Of a stretch of 64,000 nt of DNA, positions 31,100 to 39,630 are shown piece by piece (positions within the stretch are counted from its first letter, which is position 1; the number at the start of each line of letters is the position of its first letter). Made by a program: the position numbers and the translations under genes. This DNA is from Streptomyces narbonensis (lineage in GTDB: Bacteria; Actinomycetota; Actinomycetes; Streptomycetales; Streptomycetaceae): assembly GCF_014649015.1 (NCBI RefSeq), contig NZ_BMSF01000013.1:124001-188000 (forward strand). The letters run 5' to 3'. The notes under the pieces were generated by a model. The model ran no database searches, was not told the origin of the DNA, and was given only the letters and a program-made list of their open reading frames with translations.

Positions 31100-32674
31100 A
31101 TGTCAGTGATGCGTGATTCGCGCCGCAGAATCGCCACCGCAGCGGCCATAGCCGTCGCCGCCCTCGCCCTCGGCTCCGCCTCCACCTTCCCGGCCGTCGC
31201 CTCACCGGCGGCCCCGGAGGGCGTCATCGAGAACGCCGGAGCCGAAGGCGCGATCGCGGGCAGCTACATCGTCACCCTGGAGGAGTCGGCGCAGGCCGAG
31301 ACCGCCGAGGGCCGCGCGGTCGCCGCCGAGTACGGCGCGAAGATCAAGAAGACGTACACCTCCGCGCTCAACGGCTACAGCGTCGAGCTCTCCGAGGCGC
31401 AGGCGAGGAAGCTCGCGGCCGACCCCGCCGTGAAGTCCGTGGCGCAGAACCGTGTCTTCAAGATCGACGCCACCCAGCCCTCCCCGCCGTCCTGGGGCCT
31501 GGACCGCGTCGACCAGCGGGCCCTTCCGCTGAACCAGAGCTACACCTACCCGGACACCGCGGGCCAGGGCGTCACCGCGTACATCATCGACACCGGTGTG
31601 CGGATCTCCCACAGCGACTTCGGCGGCCGCGCCTTCAACGGCTTCGACGCCGTCGACAACGACAACGTCGCGCAGGACGGCAACGGCCACGGCACCCACG
31701 TCGCCGGTACCGTCGCGGGCACCGCCTACGGCGTGGCCAAGAAGGCCAAGATCGTCGGCGTCCGCGTGCTCGACAACAACGGCTCCGGCACCACCGCCGG
31801 CGTCGTCGCGGGCATCGACTGGGTCACCCGGAACGCCGTCAAGCCGGCCGTCGCCAACATGAGCCTCGGCGGAGGCGCCGACTCCACCCTCGACACGGCC
31901 GTCCGCAACTCGATCGCGTCCGGCGTCACGTACGCCGTCGCCGCCGGCAACAGCAACGCCAACGCGTCGAACTACTCCCCGGCCCGTGTGACCGAGGCGC
32001 TCACGGTCGGCTCCACGACCAACACCGACGCGCGCTCCAGCTTCTCGAACTACGGCACCGTCCTGGACCTCTTCGCCCCGGGCTCCAACATCACCTCGGC
32101 GTGGAACACCGGCGACAGCGCCACCAACACCATCTCCGGTACGTCGATGGCGTCGCCGCACGTCGCCGGCGCGGCCGCGGTGTACCTCGGGGACAACCCG
32201 ACCGCCACCCCGGCCCAGGTCGGCACCGCCCTGGTGAACGCCGCCACGCCGAACGTGGTGACCAACCCGGGCACCGGCTCCCCGAACCGGCTGCTGTTCG
32301 TCGGTGGCGGCGGCACCACCCCGCCCCCCGGCAAGAAGTTCGAGAACACCGCGGACTACGCCATCGCCGACAACGCGACCGTCGAGTCCCCGGTCACCGT
32401 CAGCGGCGTCACGGGCAACGCCCCCGCCACCCTCCAGGTGCCGGTGAACATCGTCCACACCTACATCGGTGACCTCCAGGTCCAGCTGATCGCCCCCGAC
32501 GGCTCGGCGTACACCCTGAAGGGCTTCGGCACGGGCGGCAGCTCGGACAACATCAACACCACGTACACCGTGAACGCCTCCTCGGAGGTCGCCAACGGCA
32601 CGTGGAAGCTCCGGGTCACGGACAACGCGTCCATCGACACCGGGAAGATCGACTCCTGGGCCCTGCAGTTCTGA
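31100..32674 (+). CDS. Secreted S8 (subtilisin-like) protease with C-terminal P-domain
   Basis: This 524-aa protein has a Sec/Tat-like signal (RDSRRR then a hydrophobic stretch to about 35) and an I9 inhibitor propeptide (about 52-124: GSYIVTLEE to SVAQNRVFKI). The catalytic domain has Asp164 (YIIDTGV), His197 (GNGHGTHVAG) and Ser349 (SGTSMASPHVAG). A linker GGGGTTPPPG precedes a proprotein convertase P-domain (about 420-524, IVHTYIGDLQVQLIAPDG). It is an aqualysin-like extracellular protease. The start is ATG 31100 because aggagg lies 8 bp upstream; an ORF extension to 31031 is unsupported. Confidence 0.93.
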   Translation: MSVMRDSRRRIATAAAIAVAALALGSASTFPAVASPAAPEGVIENAGAEGAIAGSYIVTLEESAQAETAEGRAVAAEYGAKIKKTYTSALNGYSVELSEAQARKLAADPAVKSVAQNRVFKIDATQPSPPSWGLDRVDQRALPLNQSYTYPDTAGQGVTAYIIDTGVRISHSDFGGRAFNGFDAVDNDNVAQDGNGHGTHVAGTVAGTAYGVAKKAKIVGVRVLDNNGSGTTAGVVAGIDWVTRNAVKPAVANMSLGGGADSTLDTAVRNSIASGVTYAVAAGNSNANASNYSPARVTEALTVGSTTNTDARSSFSNYGTVLDLFAPGSNITSAWNTGDSATNTISGTSMASPHVAGAAAVYLGDNPTATPAQVGTALVNAATPNVVTNPGTGSPNRLLFVGGGGTTPPPGKKFENTADYAIADNATVESPVTVSGVTGNAPATLQVPVNIVHTYIGDLQVQLIAPDGSAYTLKGFGTGGSSDNINTTYTVNASSEVANGTWKLRVTDNASIDTGKIDSWALQF

Positions 32675-32777
32675 TCGGCTCGGAGCTCCTCCGATCCGCT
32701 CCGACGGCTCTCGTCGCTCTCATCGCTCCGATCGGCTCTGATCCGGTCTGATGCGTTCTGATCCACGTCTCACACCG

Positions 32778-32807
32778 AGGGGTGGTCGCCGGCCGGCGAC
32801 CACCCCT
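32778..32807. terminator. 30-bp perfect palindrome after the protease
   Basis: Arms aggggtggtcgccgg (32778-32792) and ccggcgaccacccct (32793-32807) are fully complementary. The hairpin lies about 100 bp after the protease stop and upstream of the next gene, consistent with a strong terminator. The intervening 90 bp are rich in repeated ctccgat/ctctgat motifs. Confidence 0.8.
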
Positions 32808-32904
32808 TCGGCACACCCGGGTCGGGCGGCGGGGCGGCCGACCACGTACGATGCGCGCTCGTTCGTCTGTTCGCACCAGTCGCCCCAACAGGAGCACGCC
32901 AGCC

Positions 32905-34077
32905 GTGGAGCCGACCCAGCCGCCCCAGCAGCCCCCGTCGTCCCAGGGATGGCCCGCCCCCGGCCCGTACACCTCGCCAGGGGGGCCGTACGCGGCCGGC
33001 CCCTACGGACAGCCCGGCGTGCCCGGCATGCCCGGCGCCCCCGGCCCGTACGGGCAGCCCCGGCGCACCACCAACGGGCTCGCCATCGCCTCCCTCGTCT
33101 CCGGCATCGTCTGCTGCCTCCCGCCGCTCGGGATGCTCCTCGGCGTGATCGCCCTCCCGCAGATCAGGAAGAAGGGCCAGGCGGGCAAGGGGATCGCCGT
33201 CACGGGCATCGTCCTCTCCCTCGTCAGCACCCTGCTGATCACCGCCGGCCTCGTGACCGGCGCCATCGGCTCGGCCGTGGACGGCTTCAGGAAGGGCGTG
33301 AACGAGGCGTCGCGCACCAAGTCCCCGTTCTCGCTGCGCGCCGGGCAGTGCTTCGGCGACGAGGGCAAGCTGGAGGACTACGCGACGGAGGTAGAGATCG
33401 TCGACTGCGCGAAGCCGCACGACGGAGAGGCCACCGGCACCTTCAAGCTGACCGGCTACGACAAGTGGCCCGGCGAGTCCGAGTTGGAAGCGGTGTCGGA
33501 GAAGCGCTGCGAGGCGATCAACTCCGCCTACGCGCTGGACACCTGGGCCGTCCCCGTGGACGTGCTGGTGTTCTACTACATGCCGAGCGCCCAGAGCTGG
33601 CGCTTCGGCGACCGGACGGTGACCTGCGCGTTCGGGAGCGAGACCGGGCGCTTCAGTGGTTCGGTGCGGTCCGACGCCAGCACGCTGACCGCCGACCAGG
33701 AGCATTTCCTGAAGAGCGTCAACCCGATCGAGACGGTGGGCGACCGGGAGCCGGCCGAGGACCCCGACGAGGACTTCCAGGCCAACAAGGCGTGGTCGGG
33801 GGAGATGCTCGCGGCGATCGACGGGGCCCGCGCGGGACTCGGGGCGCACGACTGGCCCGGCGCCTCCACGGCCCCGGTCGAGGCCCTCGACAAGGAACTC
33901 GCGGCGGCCTCGCGGAAGTGGCGGAAGCTGGCAGGGGCGGCCGACGCCGACGCCTACTGGGAGGCGTACGAGCCGGCCTGGGACTCCCTGCCCGGAGACC
34001 TGGGCGCGAAGGCGCGGGCCGGGCTCGGCCTGACGGACACCCCGCCCGTGGCGGACGCTCCGGGAAGCGCGGCCTGA
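32905..34077 (+). CDS. DUF4190 and septum-formation-like membrane protein
   Basis: This 390-aa protein starts at GTG 32905. A Pro/Gly/Gln/Tyr-rich cytosolic N-terminus (about 1-50) precedes two transmembrane helices (NGLAIASLVSGIVCCLPPLGMLLGVIALPQIRKKGQ; GIAVTGIVLSLVSTLLITAGLVTGAIG), as in DUF4190. An exterior domain (about 130-250) with LRAGQCF, EVEIVDCAKPHDGEATGTF and RTVTCAF resembles the septum_form domain, with conserved cysteines. A helical C-terminal region follows. It probably sits in the cell envelope. The next gene is a lipoprotein 80 bp on. Confidence 0.75.
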   Translation: MEPTQPPQQPPSSQGWPAPGPYTSPGGPYAAGPYGQPGVPGMPGAPGPYGQPRRTTNGLAIASLVSGIVCCLPPLGMLLGVIALPQIRKKGQAGKGIAVTGIVLSLVSTLLITAGLVTGAIGSAVDGFRKGVNEASRTKSPFSLRAGQCFGDEGKLEDYATEVEIVDCAKPHDGEATGTFKLTGYDKWPGESELEAVSEKRCEAINSAYALDTWAVPVDVLVFYYMPSAQSWRFGDRTVTCAFGSETGRFSGSVRSDASTLTADQEHFLKSVNPIETVGDREPAEDPDEDFQANKAWSGEMLAAIDGARAGLGAHDWPGASTAPVEALDKELAAASRKWRKLAGAADADAYWEAYEPAWDSLPGDLGAKARAGLGLTDTPPVADAPGSAA

Positions 34078-34157
34078 GACGGTGAACTGAGCCCCTCCCC
34101 GGGCTGGTTGAATGATCATGCCAGAACTATGCATGAGCAAAGAAACGGGGAATCACG

Positions 34158-35312
34158 GTGGGACGACGGTTCAGGTCAGGACTGGCCCTCGCGGCGGCGA
34201 CGCTGCTGCTGAGCGCGTGTGGCGAGAGCGGAGACACCGGCCTCGGCGGTGCGCTCGGCGACGCCCCCGAGGGGGGTTCCAAGGGCGTTGCTGACGTCAA
34301 GAAGGCGCCCCTCGGGCAGGAGGGCACCGTCTCGGTGATGTTCTGCACGGACCGGCCGGACAGCCAGGGCGACACCGTCTTCGGGGTGACGCTGCGCTCG
34401 TACTCCGCCAAGGACGGGAAGCTGGTCGCGGAGCGCTACGCCGTGACGCCGAGCGACTTCGAGCCGGCGTCCGGCTGCGAGGGCGACGGCCCGACGAAGC
34501 CGGCGACCTCTGCGTTCAGCAAGGACCTCTCGATGCTCGCGGGCATCTCCGACAGCTCCCGGGCCGCCGCCGTCGACACGGCGACGGGCCAGGAGATCGC
34601 ACCGCCCGACCCGGACGCCTTCGGCAAGGACCTGGGCGTGGAGGACGTCGCTTTCCACCCTGAGACGGACGAGCTCTGGTACAACTCCGACCCCGATCAC
34701 ATAGGTTCGAGCGAGCCGATGTACTTCCGGGACGCCAAGGGTGGTCCGGCTACCCAGAAGTCGGTGCCGTACGAGCAGATCGGGGCCCGCCTGGCCAAGG
34801 GCGGGGCCATGGCCAGGACGATCCTGGCGGCCGACGGGTACCAGTCGCCGATCTCGCCCTCCGGTGTCGTCGCGATCCACAACGACAGCGAGGGGCTCGG
34901 GCTGTGGCGGCCGAACATCGGCGGCGACCAGCACCTCAAGCAGTTCGAGTCGGCGGCCCTCGGCAAGGGGAACAACGACAAGCCGGAGAACTGCAACCCC
35001 GCCTTCTGGCGCGACGACACCACACTGGTCTGCCACTACGACAGCCTCACGCAGCTCACCTTCAGCCCGGACCACCAGCGCGTCACCAAGATCGTGGAAC
35101 TGCTGCCCGAGAGCGACCGGAACGCCTCGGACCCGACGCCCTCCCCGGACGGCAAGAGCTTCGTGTTCCTGTCCCGGAACGCCCACGACCAGTGGGTGCT
35201 GTACCGCTCGGAGTTCGCCACCCCGGGCGCCCAGCCGGTGAAGGTCGCCGCGCTCGACCTGCCCATCGACGGCGCGGACGACCACCGGGTCTCGCTGGTC
35301 CGCTGGAACTGA
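34158..35312 (+). CDS. Lipoprotein with beta-propeller-like (TolB/WD40-like) fold
   Basis: This 384-aa exported protein has signal MGRRFRSGLALAAATLLLSAC with lipobox LSAC (Cys 21). The mature part has strand-rich segments with repeated dipeptide features such as SMLAGISDSSRAAAVDTATG, DVAFHPETDELWYNSDPD, LTFSPDHQRVTKIVEL and PTPSPDGKSFVFLSRNAHDQWVLYRSE, typical of TolB-like propeller repeats. GTG 34158 is the start. It is likely a surface-anchored sensor or binding protein, perhaps co-transcribed with the upstream septum-formation-like gene. No enzyme motif is seen. Confidence 0.72.
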   Translation: MGRRFRSGLALAAATLLLSACGESGDTGLGGALGDAPEGGSKGVADVKKAPLGQEGTVSVMFCTDRPDSQGDTVFGVTLRSYSAKDGKLVAERYAVTPSDFEPASGCEGDGPTKPATSAFSKDLSMLAGISDSSRAAAVDTATGQEIAPPDPDAFGKDLGVEDVAFHPETDELWYNSDPDHIGSSEPMYFRDAKGGPATQKSVPYEQIGARLAKGGAMARTILAADGYQSPISPSGVVAIHNDSEGLGLWRPNIGGDQHLKQFESAALGKGNNDKPENCNPAFWRDDTTLVCHYDSLTQLTFSPDHQRVTKIVELLPESDRNASDPTPSPDGKSFVFLSRNAHDQWVLYRSEFATPGAQPVKVAALDLPIDGADDHRVSLVRWN

Positions 35313-35362
35313 CGGCGCGGGCCCTGCCCTGCGGGCAGACGGCGCTACTTTCCGGACACCCC

Positions 35363-36712
35363 CTAGCGCCGGGTCAGGCCCCGGTCGATCGCGGTGATCA
35401 GCTCACCGTCGGGGGTGTCGCCGTCCAGCGACCAGACCATGGCGCCGCCGAGGCCCCGCTGGCGGACGTAGGACGCCTTCGTGCGCAGCACGGTGGGGTC
35501 GTCGTAGGTCCAGAGCGTGGTGCCGTCGAAGAGCCACGCGTGGCCGTTCTTCTGCCCGCGGTAGAGCTTGTACGCGCCGGAGTCGGCGAGCTTCTTCAGG
35601 TGCTTGTAGTCCTCGGAACCGGCCGCCCAGGTGGCCGGGGCCGGGGCGGCCGCGGGCTGCCCGAGTCCGTCGCCGCCGCCGGTGACGCCGGTCCAGCCCT
35701 GGCCGTAGAAGGGCATGCCGACGACGAGCTTGTGGGCGGGGGCGCCGCGCCTCAGCCAGGACTTCACGGTCCCGTCGACGCTCCAGTCGTTCTTGGCGAA
35801 GAGCGCGGACTGCTGGCCCGTCGTCGTCTCGCCGGAGACGTGGAAGTCGTAGCCCTGGAGGTTCACGAAGTCGAAGTCCCGCATGATCCTGGCGACTTCG
35901 AAGCCCGCGTCGATCTTGGCGGGGGCGGTGGGCACGTACGCGCTGAGGTCGTAGCGCTTGCGCTTCGGCAGCGAGCGCCCGTAGGCGTCGAGCTGGGTGC
36001 GGAACTCCCGTACGAGCTTGGTGAAGTTGGGCTTGTCCTCGGGTCGGATCACGTTCCCGGGGGCGCCCTCCGAGCCGGGCCACTCCCAGTCCAGGTCGAT
36101 GCCGTCGAAGACGCCGGCGGCGGCGCCGGCACCGCCGCGGGCGCCGTCGACGGGCAGGTTGCCCTTGATGTACGTGTCGATGCAGGAGGCGACCAGCGCC
36201 TTGCGGCCGGCGTCGGTGCGCACGGCGTCGGAGAAGTGGGCCGATCCGCTCCAACCGCCGAGCGAGATCATGACCTTGAGGCCCGGGTTCTCCGCCTTCA
36301 GCTCGCGCAGCTGGTTGAAGTTGCCGGCGAGGGGCTGCTCGGCGGTGTCGGCGACGCCGTCCACCGAGTCGGCCGTGTCGACGGGGCGCACGTAGTCGGC
36401 CCACGGGTCGGAGCCGGGCTCGTTGCCCATGAGGCACTTGCCGTTCGGGCCGACGACGCCGAAGGCGTAGTTGATGTGGCTGAGCTTCGCGGCCGTGCCG
36501 CTGGTCTCCAGGTCCTTGACCTGGAAGTCCCGTCCGTAGATGCCCCATTGGGTGAAGTACCCGATGCGCTTCAGGGAGTGGCCGGCGGAGGAGGCGGAGG
36601 AGGTGGGGGAGGGCTGGTGCGCTTCGGCCGTGGGGGCCAGGGTGGCGAGAAGGCCGAGGGTGGCCGCGGCGGCGGCGCCGAAGGTCAGCTTGGTCAGGGC
36701 TCTGGGGCGCAT
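35363..36712 (-). CDS. Secreted GH18 chitinase
   Basis: This 449-aa enzyme has signal MRPRALTKLTFGAAAAATLGLLATLAPTAEA. The TIM barrel includes RIGYFTQWGIYGRDFQ, MISLGGW and catalytic DGIDLDWE (203-210, acid/base Glu210), then VNLQGYDFH and a C-terminal GGAMVWSLDGD. It cleaves chitin and other beta-1,4-GlcNAc polymers outside the cell. No separate carbohydrate-binding module is present. The start is ATG 36712 with an aggaacg ribosome site; a frame extension to 36865 would run through the promoter. A DasR-like box lies 129 bp upstream. Confidence 0.93.
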   Translation of the reverse strand: MRPRALTKLTFGAAAAATLGLLATLAPTAEAHQPSPTSSASSAGHSLKRIGYFTQWGIYGRDFQVKDLETSGTAAKLSHINYAFGVVGPNGKCLMGNEPGSDPWADYVRPVDTADSVDGVADTAEQPLAGNFNQLRELKAENPGLKVMISLGGWSGSAHFSDAVRTDAGRKALVASCIDTYIKGNLPVDGARGGAGAAAGVFDGIDLDWEWPGSEGAPGNVIRPEDKPNFTKLVREFRTQLDAYGRSLPKRKRYDLSAYVPTAPAKIDAGFEVARIMRDFDFVNLQGYDFHVSGETTTGQQSALFAKNDWSVDGTVKSWLRRGAPAHKLVVGMPFYGQGWTGVTGGGDGLGQPAAAPAPATWAAGSEDYKHLKKLADSGAYKLYRGQKNGHAWLFDGTTLWTYDDPTVLRTKASYVRQRGLGGAMVWSLDGDTPDGELITAIDRGLTRR

Positions 36713-36743
36713 GGGCTCGTTCCTGTGCGAGGCGGGATGGCGC

Positions 36744-36800
36744 GTGCGGGAGGGGCCGTGCGGGATGGGGCCGTGCGGGAGGGGCCGTGCGGGAGGGGCC
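36744..36800. repeat. Four tandem 14/15-bp units in the chitinase leader
   Basis: The unit gtgcgggaggggcc occurs at 36744, 36773 and 36787, with a 15-bp variant (gtgcgggatggggcc) at 36758. The array separates the DasR-like box from the chitinase start and would lie in or near its 5' untranslated region. Confidence 0.85.
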
Positions 36801-36840
36801 GTGTGAGACGGCCGCGAGAGTGCCGTACAGGCAGGAACGT

Positions 36841-36856
36841 ATTGGTCTGTACCAAT
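36841..36856. promoter_or_regulatory. Candidate DasR-responsive element upstream of the chitinase
   Basis: The sequence attggtctgtaccaat is a 16-bp inverted repeat close to the known dre consensus ACTGGTCTAGACCACT that DasR uses to repress Streptomyces chitinase genes. Its position, 129 bp before the chitinase start, is typical. The match is by eye. Confidence 0.7.
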
Positions 36857-37048
36857 AGAGGTCAAGAGGTGTGACGGGGTGCGGCGAGGGTGTGGCGCCG
36901 CCCGAACCTCGCCTACTCCCGGTGACCGCAGGTAGCAAGGCCTGCGACCGGCGCGTCATCACATCGAGTGAAACTTTGGCCCATGCTTGCGAATCGCGAC
37001 CCTCGGTTGTCAGTCTGTAGCTGTCAGTCAACCTGAGGGGAGTGTCCA

Positions 37049-37801
37049 GTGACGTTCGGTGAGCAGCCCGCCTACTTGCGCGTGGCGAGCGATCTGCGGG
37101 AGAAGATCGCCAACGGCTCGCTTCCGCCACACACCCGTCTCCCGTCGCAGGCGCGCATCCGCGAGGAATACGGAGTCTCGGACACCGTCGCGCTGGAGGC
37201 CCGCAAGGTGCTCATGGCCGAGGGGCTCGTGGAGGGCCGCTCCGGCTCGGGGACGTATGTGCGGGAGCGTCCGGTGCCGCGCCGGATCGCCCGCTCCGGC
37301 TACCGCCCGTCGTCCGGTGCCACGCCCTTCCGGCAGGAGCAGGCCGCCGAAGGGGCGCGGGGGACCTGGGAGTCGAGCAGTGAGCAGGAGCCGGCGAGCG
37401 TCGAGGTGGCCGCCCGGCTCGACATCGAGCCGGGGGAGCGCGTGATGCGCACGCGGTACGTGTACCGGGACGGCGGTGAGCCCATGATGGTCTCCACCTC
37501 GTGGGAGCCCCTCGCGGTCACCGGCCGGACGCCGGTGATGCTGCCGGAGGAGGGTCCGCTGGGCGGCTGTGGTGTCGTCGAGCGGATGGCGGCCATCGAC
37601 GTGGTCGTGGACAACGTGGTGGAGGAGGTCGGCGCCCGCCCCGGCCTCGCCGAGGAGCTCCTCGCGCTCGGTGGCGTGCCGGGCCATGTGGTCATGGTCG
37701 TGGAGCGGACGTACTACGCCTCGGGGCGGGCCGTCGAGACGGCGGACGTCGTGGTCCCCGCCGACCGCTATCGCATCTCGTACCACCTGCCGGTCCGCTG
37801 A
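37049..37801 (+). CDS. GntR/HutC-family transcriptional regulator
   Basis: This 250-aa regulator starts at GTG 37049. The N-terminal winged helix (about 8-75: AYLRVASDLREKIANGSLPPHTRLPSQARIREEYGVSDTVALEARKVLMAEGLV) is followed by a UTRA ligand domain (about 100-250) with RMRTRYVYRDGGEPMMVSTSWEPL and SYHLPVR. It is not obviously DasR, whose partners are sugar-uptake genes. Two copies of tgtcagtc (37008-37015 and 37022-37029) upstream could be a self-regulatory site. Its ligand is unknown. Confidence 0.9.
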   Translation: MTFGEQPAYLRVASDLREKIANGSLPPHTRLPSQARIREEYGVSDTVALEARKVLMAEGLVEGRSGSGTYVRERPVPRRIARSGYRPSSGATPFRQEQAAEGARGTWESSSEQEPASVEVAARLDIEPGERVMRTRYVYRDGGEPMMVSTSWEPLAVTGRTPVMLPEEGPLGGCGVVERMAAIDVVVDNVVEEVGARPGLAEELLALGGVPGHVVMVVERTYYASGRAVETADVVVPADRYRISYHLPVR

Positions 37802-38226
37802 GCCGGCACGTCCCCCTCTCGCCCCCGGGTCCCGGGGGTGTGTGCCACCCGATGAGCCGTCAGGCCGCCCGGGTGGCGTTCACGGCGAGTCGACGGCGGG
37901 AGGCGTTCAGAGCGAGTTGACGGCGCCTCGGACCGCGTGACCGCCCGGCGGCCACGGCCGCGCGACGAGCCGTCACGCCCGCACCCTCCCTCCACTGCCG
38001 GCCCCGCCTCCCTCCCTCCTTCTTCCTCATGCCTCCCTGGCGCCCCTCCTTGGTCCGCTCCAGGGGCGTGGGCTTCGGCCTCCCTCCGTCGGTTACCGGC
38101 CAGTTCGTATCTCTTTGTGAAAAGGCATATCCGCTGTGTGAAGGTCAGGCGTAAGCTCCGGCATATGCGGATTGCGGTTTCCCGGAGATCGTTGGAGACG
38201 GCCGGACCGGCAGAGGGAGAGGCCTG
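37802..38226. other. Non-coding stretch between GntR and SPOR genes
   Basis: This 425-bp region has no gene. A GC palindrome cccccgggtcccggggg at 37822-37838 may end the GntR transcript. Two imperfect copies of a 26-bp sequence, starting ggcgttcacggcgag and ggcgttcagagcgag, follow at about 37876-37926. An AT-richer stretch at 38105-38180, with ggcatat repeated near 38125 and 38160, probably holds the promoter of the SPOR gene. Confidence 0.55.
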
Positions 38227-38406
38227 ATGACTGACAGTGGCGTTGTTCTTCCCTGGCTTGTCATACGGCAGGACGACAACGGCAACCGCTACCGCGTGGG
38301 GCGGTACGCCACCAAGGACGAGGCCCAGAAGATCGCGGACAGCCTCGACGACCGCGGCCACAAGCAGCTCTACTGGGTCGAGCGGATCGGCACCCCGGCG
38401 CTCTGA
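38227..38406 (+). CDS. Small SPOR-domain-like protein
   Basis: This 59-aa protein runs from ATG 38227 to TGA 38406: MTDSGVVLPWLVIRQDDNG, then NRYRVGRYATKDEAQKIADSL and KQLYWVERIG. The compact RYxVGRYATKDEAQKIADSL pattern matches the SPOR-like small proteins common in Streptomyces; SPOR domains bind denuded peptidoglycan, but this one has no signal peptide. Gaggcctg precedes the start. It is 40 bp upstream of the MutT-like gene, so the two may be one transcript. Confidence 0.8.
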   Translation: MTDSGVVLPWLVIRQDDNGNRYRVGRYATKDEAQKIADSLDDRGHKQLYWVERIGTPAL

Positions 38407-38446
38407 GCCCGGTGGCCGTCGTCCCGCCCCGGCTACGCTCGCGGCC

Positions 38447-38920
38447 ATGACGGAACGCGCCACCGATCCCACCGATCCCACCGAGCACCACCGCGGCACC
38501 GACCCCGGTGTCGTGGTCGTCGTCGCGGGGGCCGTGTATGACCGGGGGCGCCTGCTCGCCGCGCGCCGCAGCGCCCCCGCCGAGCTCGCCGGCCGCTGGG
38601 AACTCCCCGGCGGCAAGCTCGAACCGGGCGAGAGCCCTGAAGAGGCCCTGGTCAGGGAGTTGCGCGAGGAGCTCGGCGTCGAGGCCGAACCGGGCGAGCG
38701 GATCCCCGGCGAGTGGCCGCTGAAGCCGGGATACGTTCTGCGGGTGTGGACCGCCCGCCTGCTCTCCGGTGTGCCCCGTCCGCTGGAGGACCACGATGAA
38801 CTGCGCTGGCTCTCCCGGCGCGAGCTGGACTCGGTCGACTGGCTCGACCAGGACCGCCCGGCCGTCGCCGAGGCCGCGCTGCGGCTCCCGCAGGCTCCCG
38901 CCGACGGAGCGCACGACTGA
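38447..38920 (+). CDS. MutT-like Nudix hydrolase
   Basis: This 157-aa protein starts at ATG 38447. After a flexible acidic N-terminus comes VVVVVAGAVYDRGRLLAARR, the Nudix box beginning GGKLEPGE and ending RELREELGV, and a downstream DELRWLSRREL. The arrangement resembles 8-oxo-dGTP diphosphatases that remove oxidised nucleotides from the pool. Substrate is inferred from the family. Frame extensions upstream to 38237 overlap the SPOR gene in another frame and are rejected. Confidence 0.88.
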   Translation: MTERATDPTDPTEHHRGTDPGVVVVVAGAVYDRGRLLAARRSAPAELAGRWELPGGKLEPGESPEEALVRELREELGVEAEPGERIPGEWPLKPGYVLRVWTARLLSGVPRPLEDHDELRWLSRRELDSVDWLDQDRPAVAEAALRLPQAPADGAHD

Positions 38921-39063
38921 GTCCCTACGCCGTTCGTGCCACCATGCGCCCATGGCTGCGCCCGACACGATATCCCGCACCAAATAGCGGGTATGTCCTG
39001 ATTGATCCCCTGGAAGGGGACGTGGGCCTTCCTGCTGACACGCGGCTGGGGAAGTGATCGGGT

Positions 39064-39486
39064 GTGATCGACACCGACGGCGACTGTGCCGAGTGGACCT
39101 TCCCGGCAGAGGCCAATGCCGTGCGCACCGCCCGCCACGCGGTGCGCGAGACCCTGCGGGCCTGGGAGCTCGACGCGGCCCTCGGCGATGTGACCGTCCT
39201 GCTGGTCAGCGAGCTGGTGACCAACTCCCTGCGGTACGCCTCCGGGCCGATCGGCGTCCGTCTGGTCCGCCCCCGCCTCGACGGTGCCGAGCCCGACCCG
39301 CACCCCGCACTGCTCGTGGAGGTTTCGGATCCACTTCCGGATCCCCCGACGGAGAAGCCCGCCGGGCCGGAGGACGAGGGGGGCCGCGGACTCGGTCTGG
39401 TGGCCTGTTCCGCACGGCGCTGGGGCACCCGCAAAGGAAGGACGGGCAAAACCGTATGGTTCGAGCTGGCTCTCCCTGGTGAGTAA
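39064..39486 (+). CDS. RsbW-like ATP-binding anti-sigma-factor kinase domain protein
   Basis: This 140-aa protein consists of a single HATPase_c_2 domain: the N-box VSELVTNSLRYASG, a D-x-G-like stretch VEVSDPLPDPP, and the G-box EGGRGLGLVACSARRWGTRKGRTGKTVWFELALP. Such small kinases in Streptomyces phosphorylate anti-anti-sigma factors or act as orphan switch partners. The start is GTG 39064. The neighbouring SpoIIE-type phosphatase at 39631 ends in a similar ATPase domain, suggesting functional association. Confidence 0.88.
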   Translation: MIDTDGDCAEWTFPAEANAVRTARHAVRETLRAWELDAALGDVTVLLVSELVTNSLRYASGPIGVRLVRPRLDGAEPDPHPALLVEVSDPLPDPPTEKPAGPEDEGGRGLGLVACSARRWGTRKGRTGKTVWFELALPGE

Positions 39487-39630
39487 ACAGGGAGGGACAA
39501 CGATCACCGGCACTCGGCCCGAAGCGAACGAGACCACCCTGTGATCGTGAACGTCGTGCCGTCGGGGCCTGCCGTATTGAATACTGCGGGCATGGCCGGT
39601 CCGGTGCGGTGAGCTGGAGGGGACGGTCGC

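Noticed and set aside
35363..37130. 575-codon alternative frame over the chitinase (35403-37130)
   Set aside because: It is frame-shifted relative to the GH18 gene and translates to Arg/Gly-rich shadow sequence.
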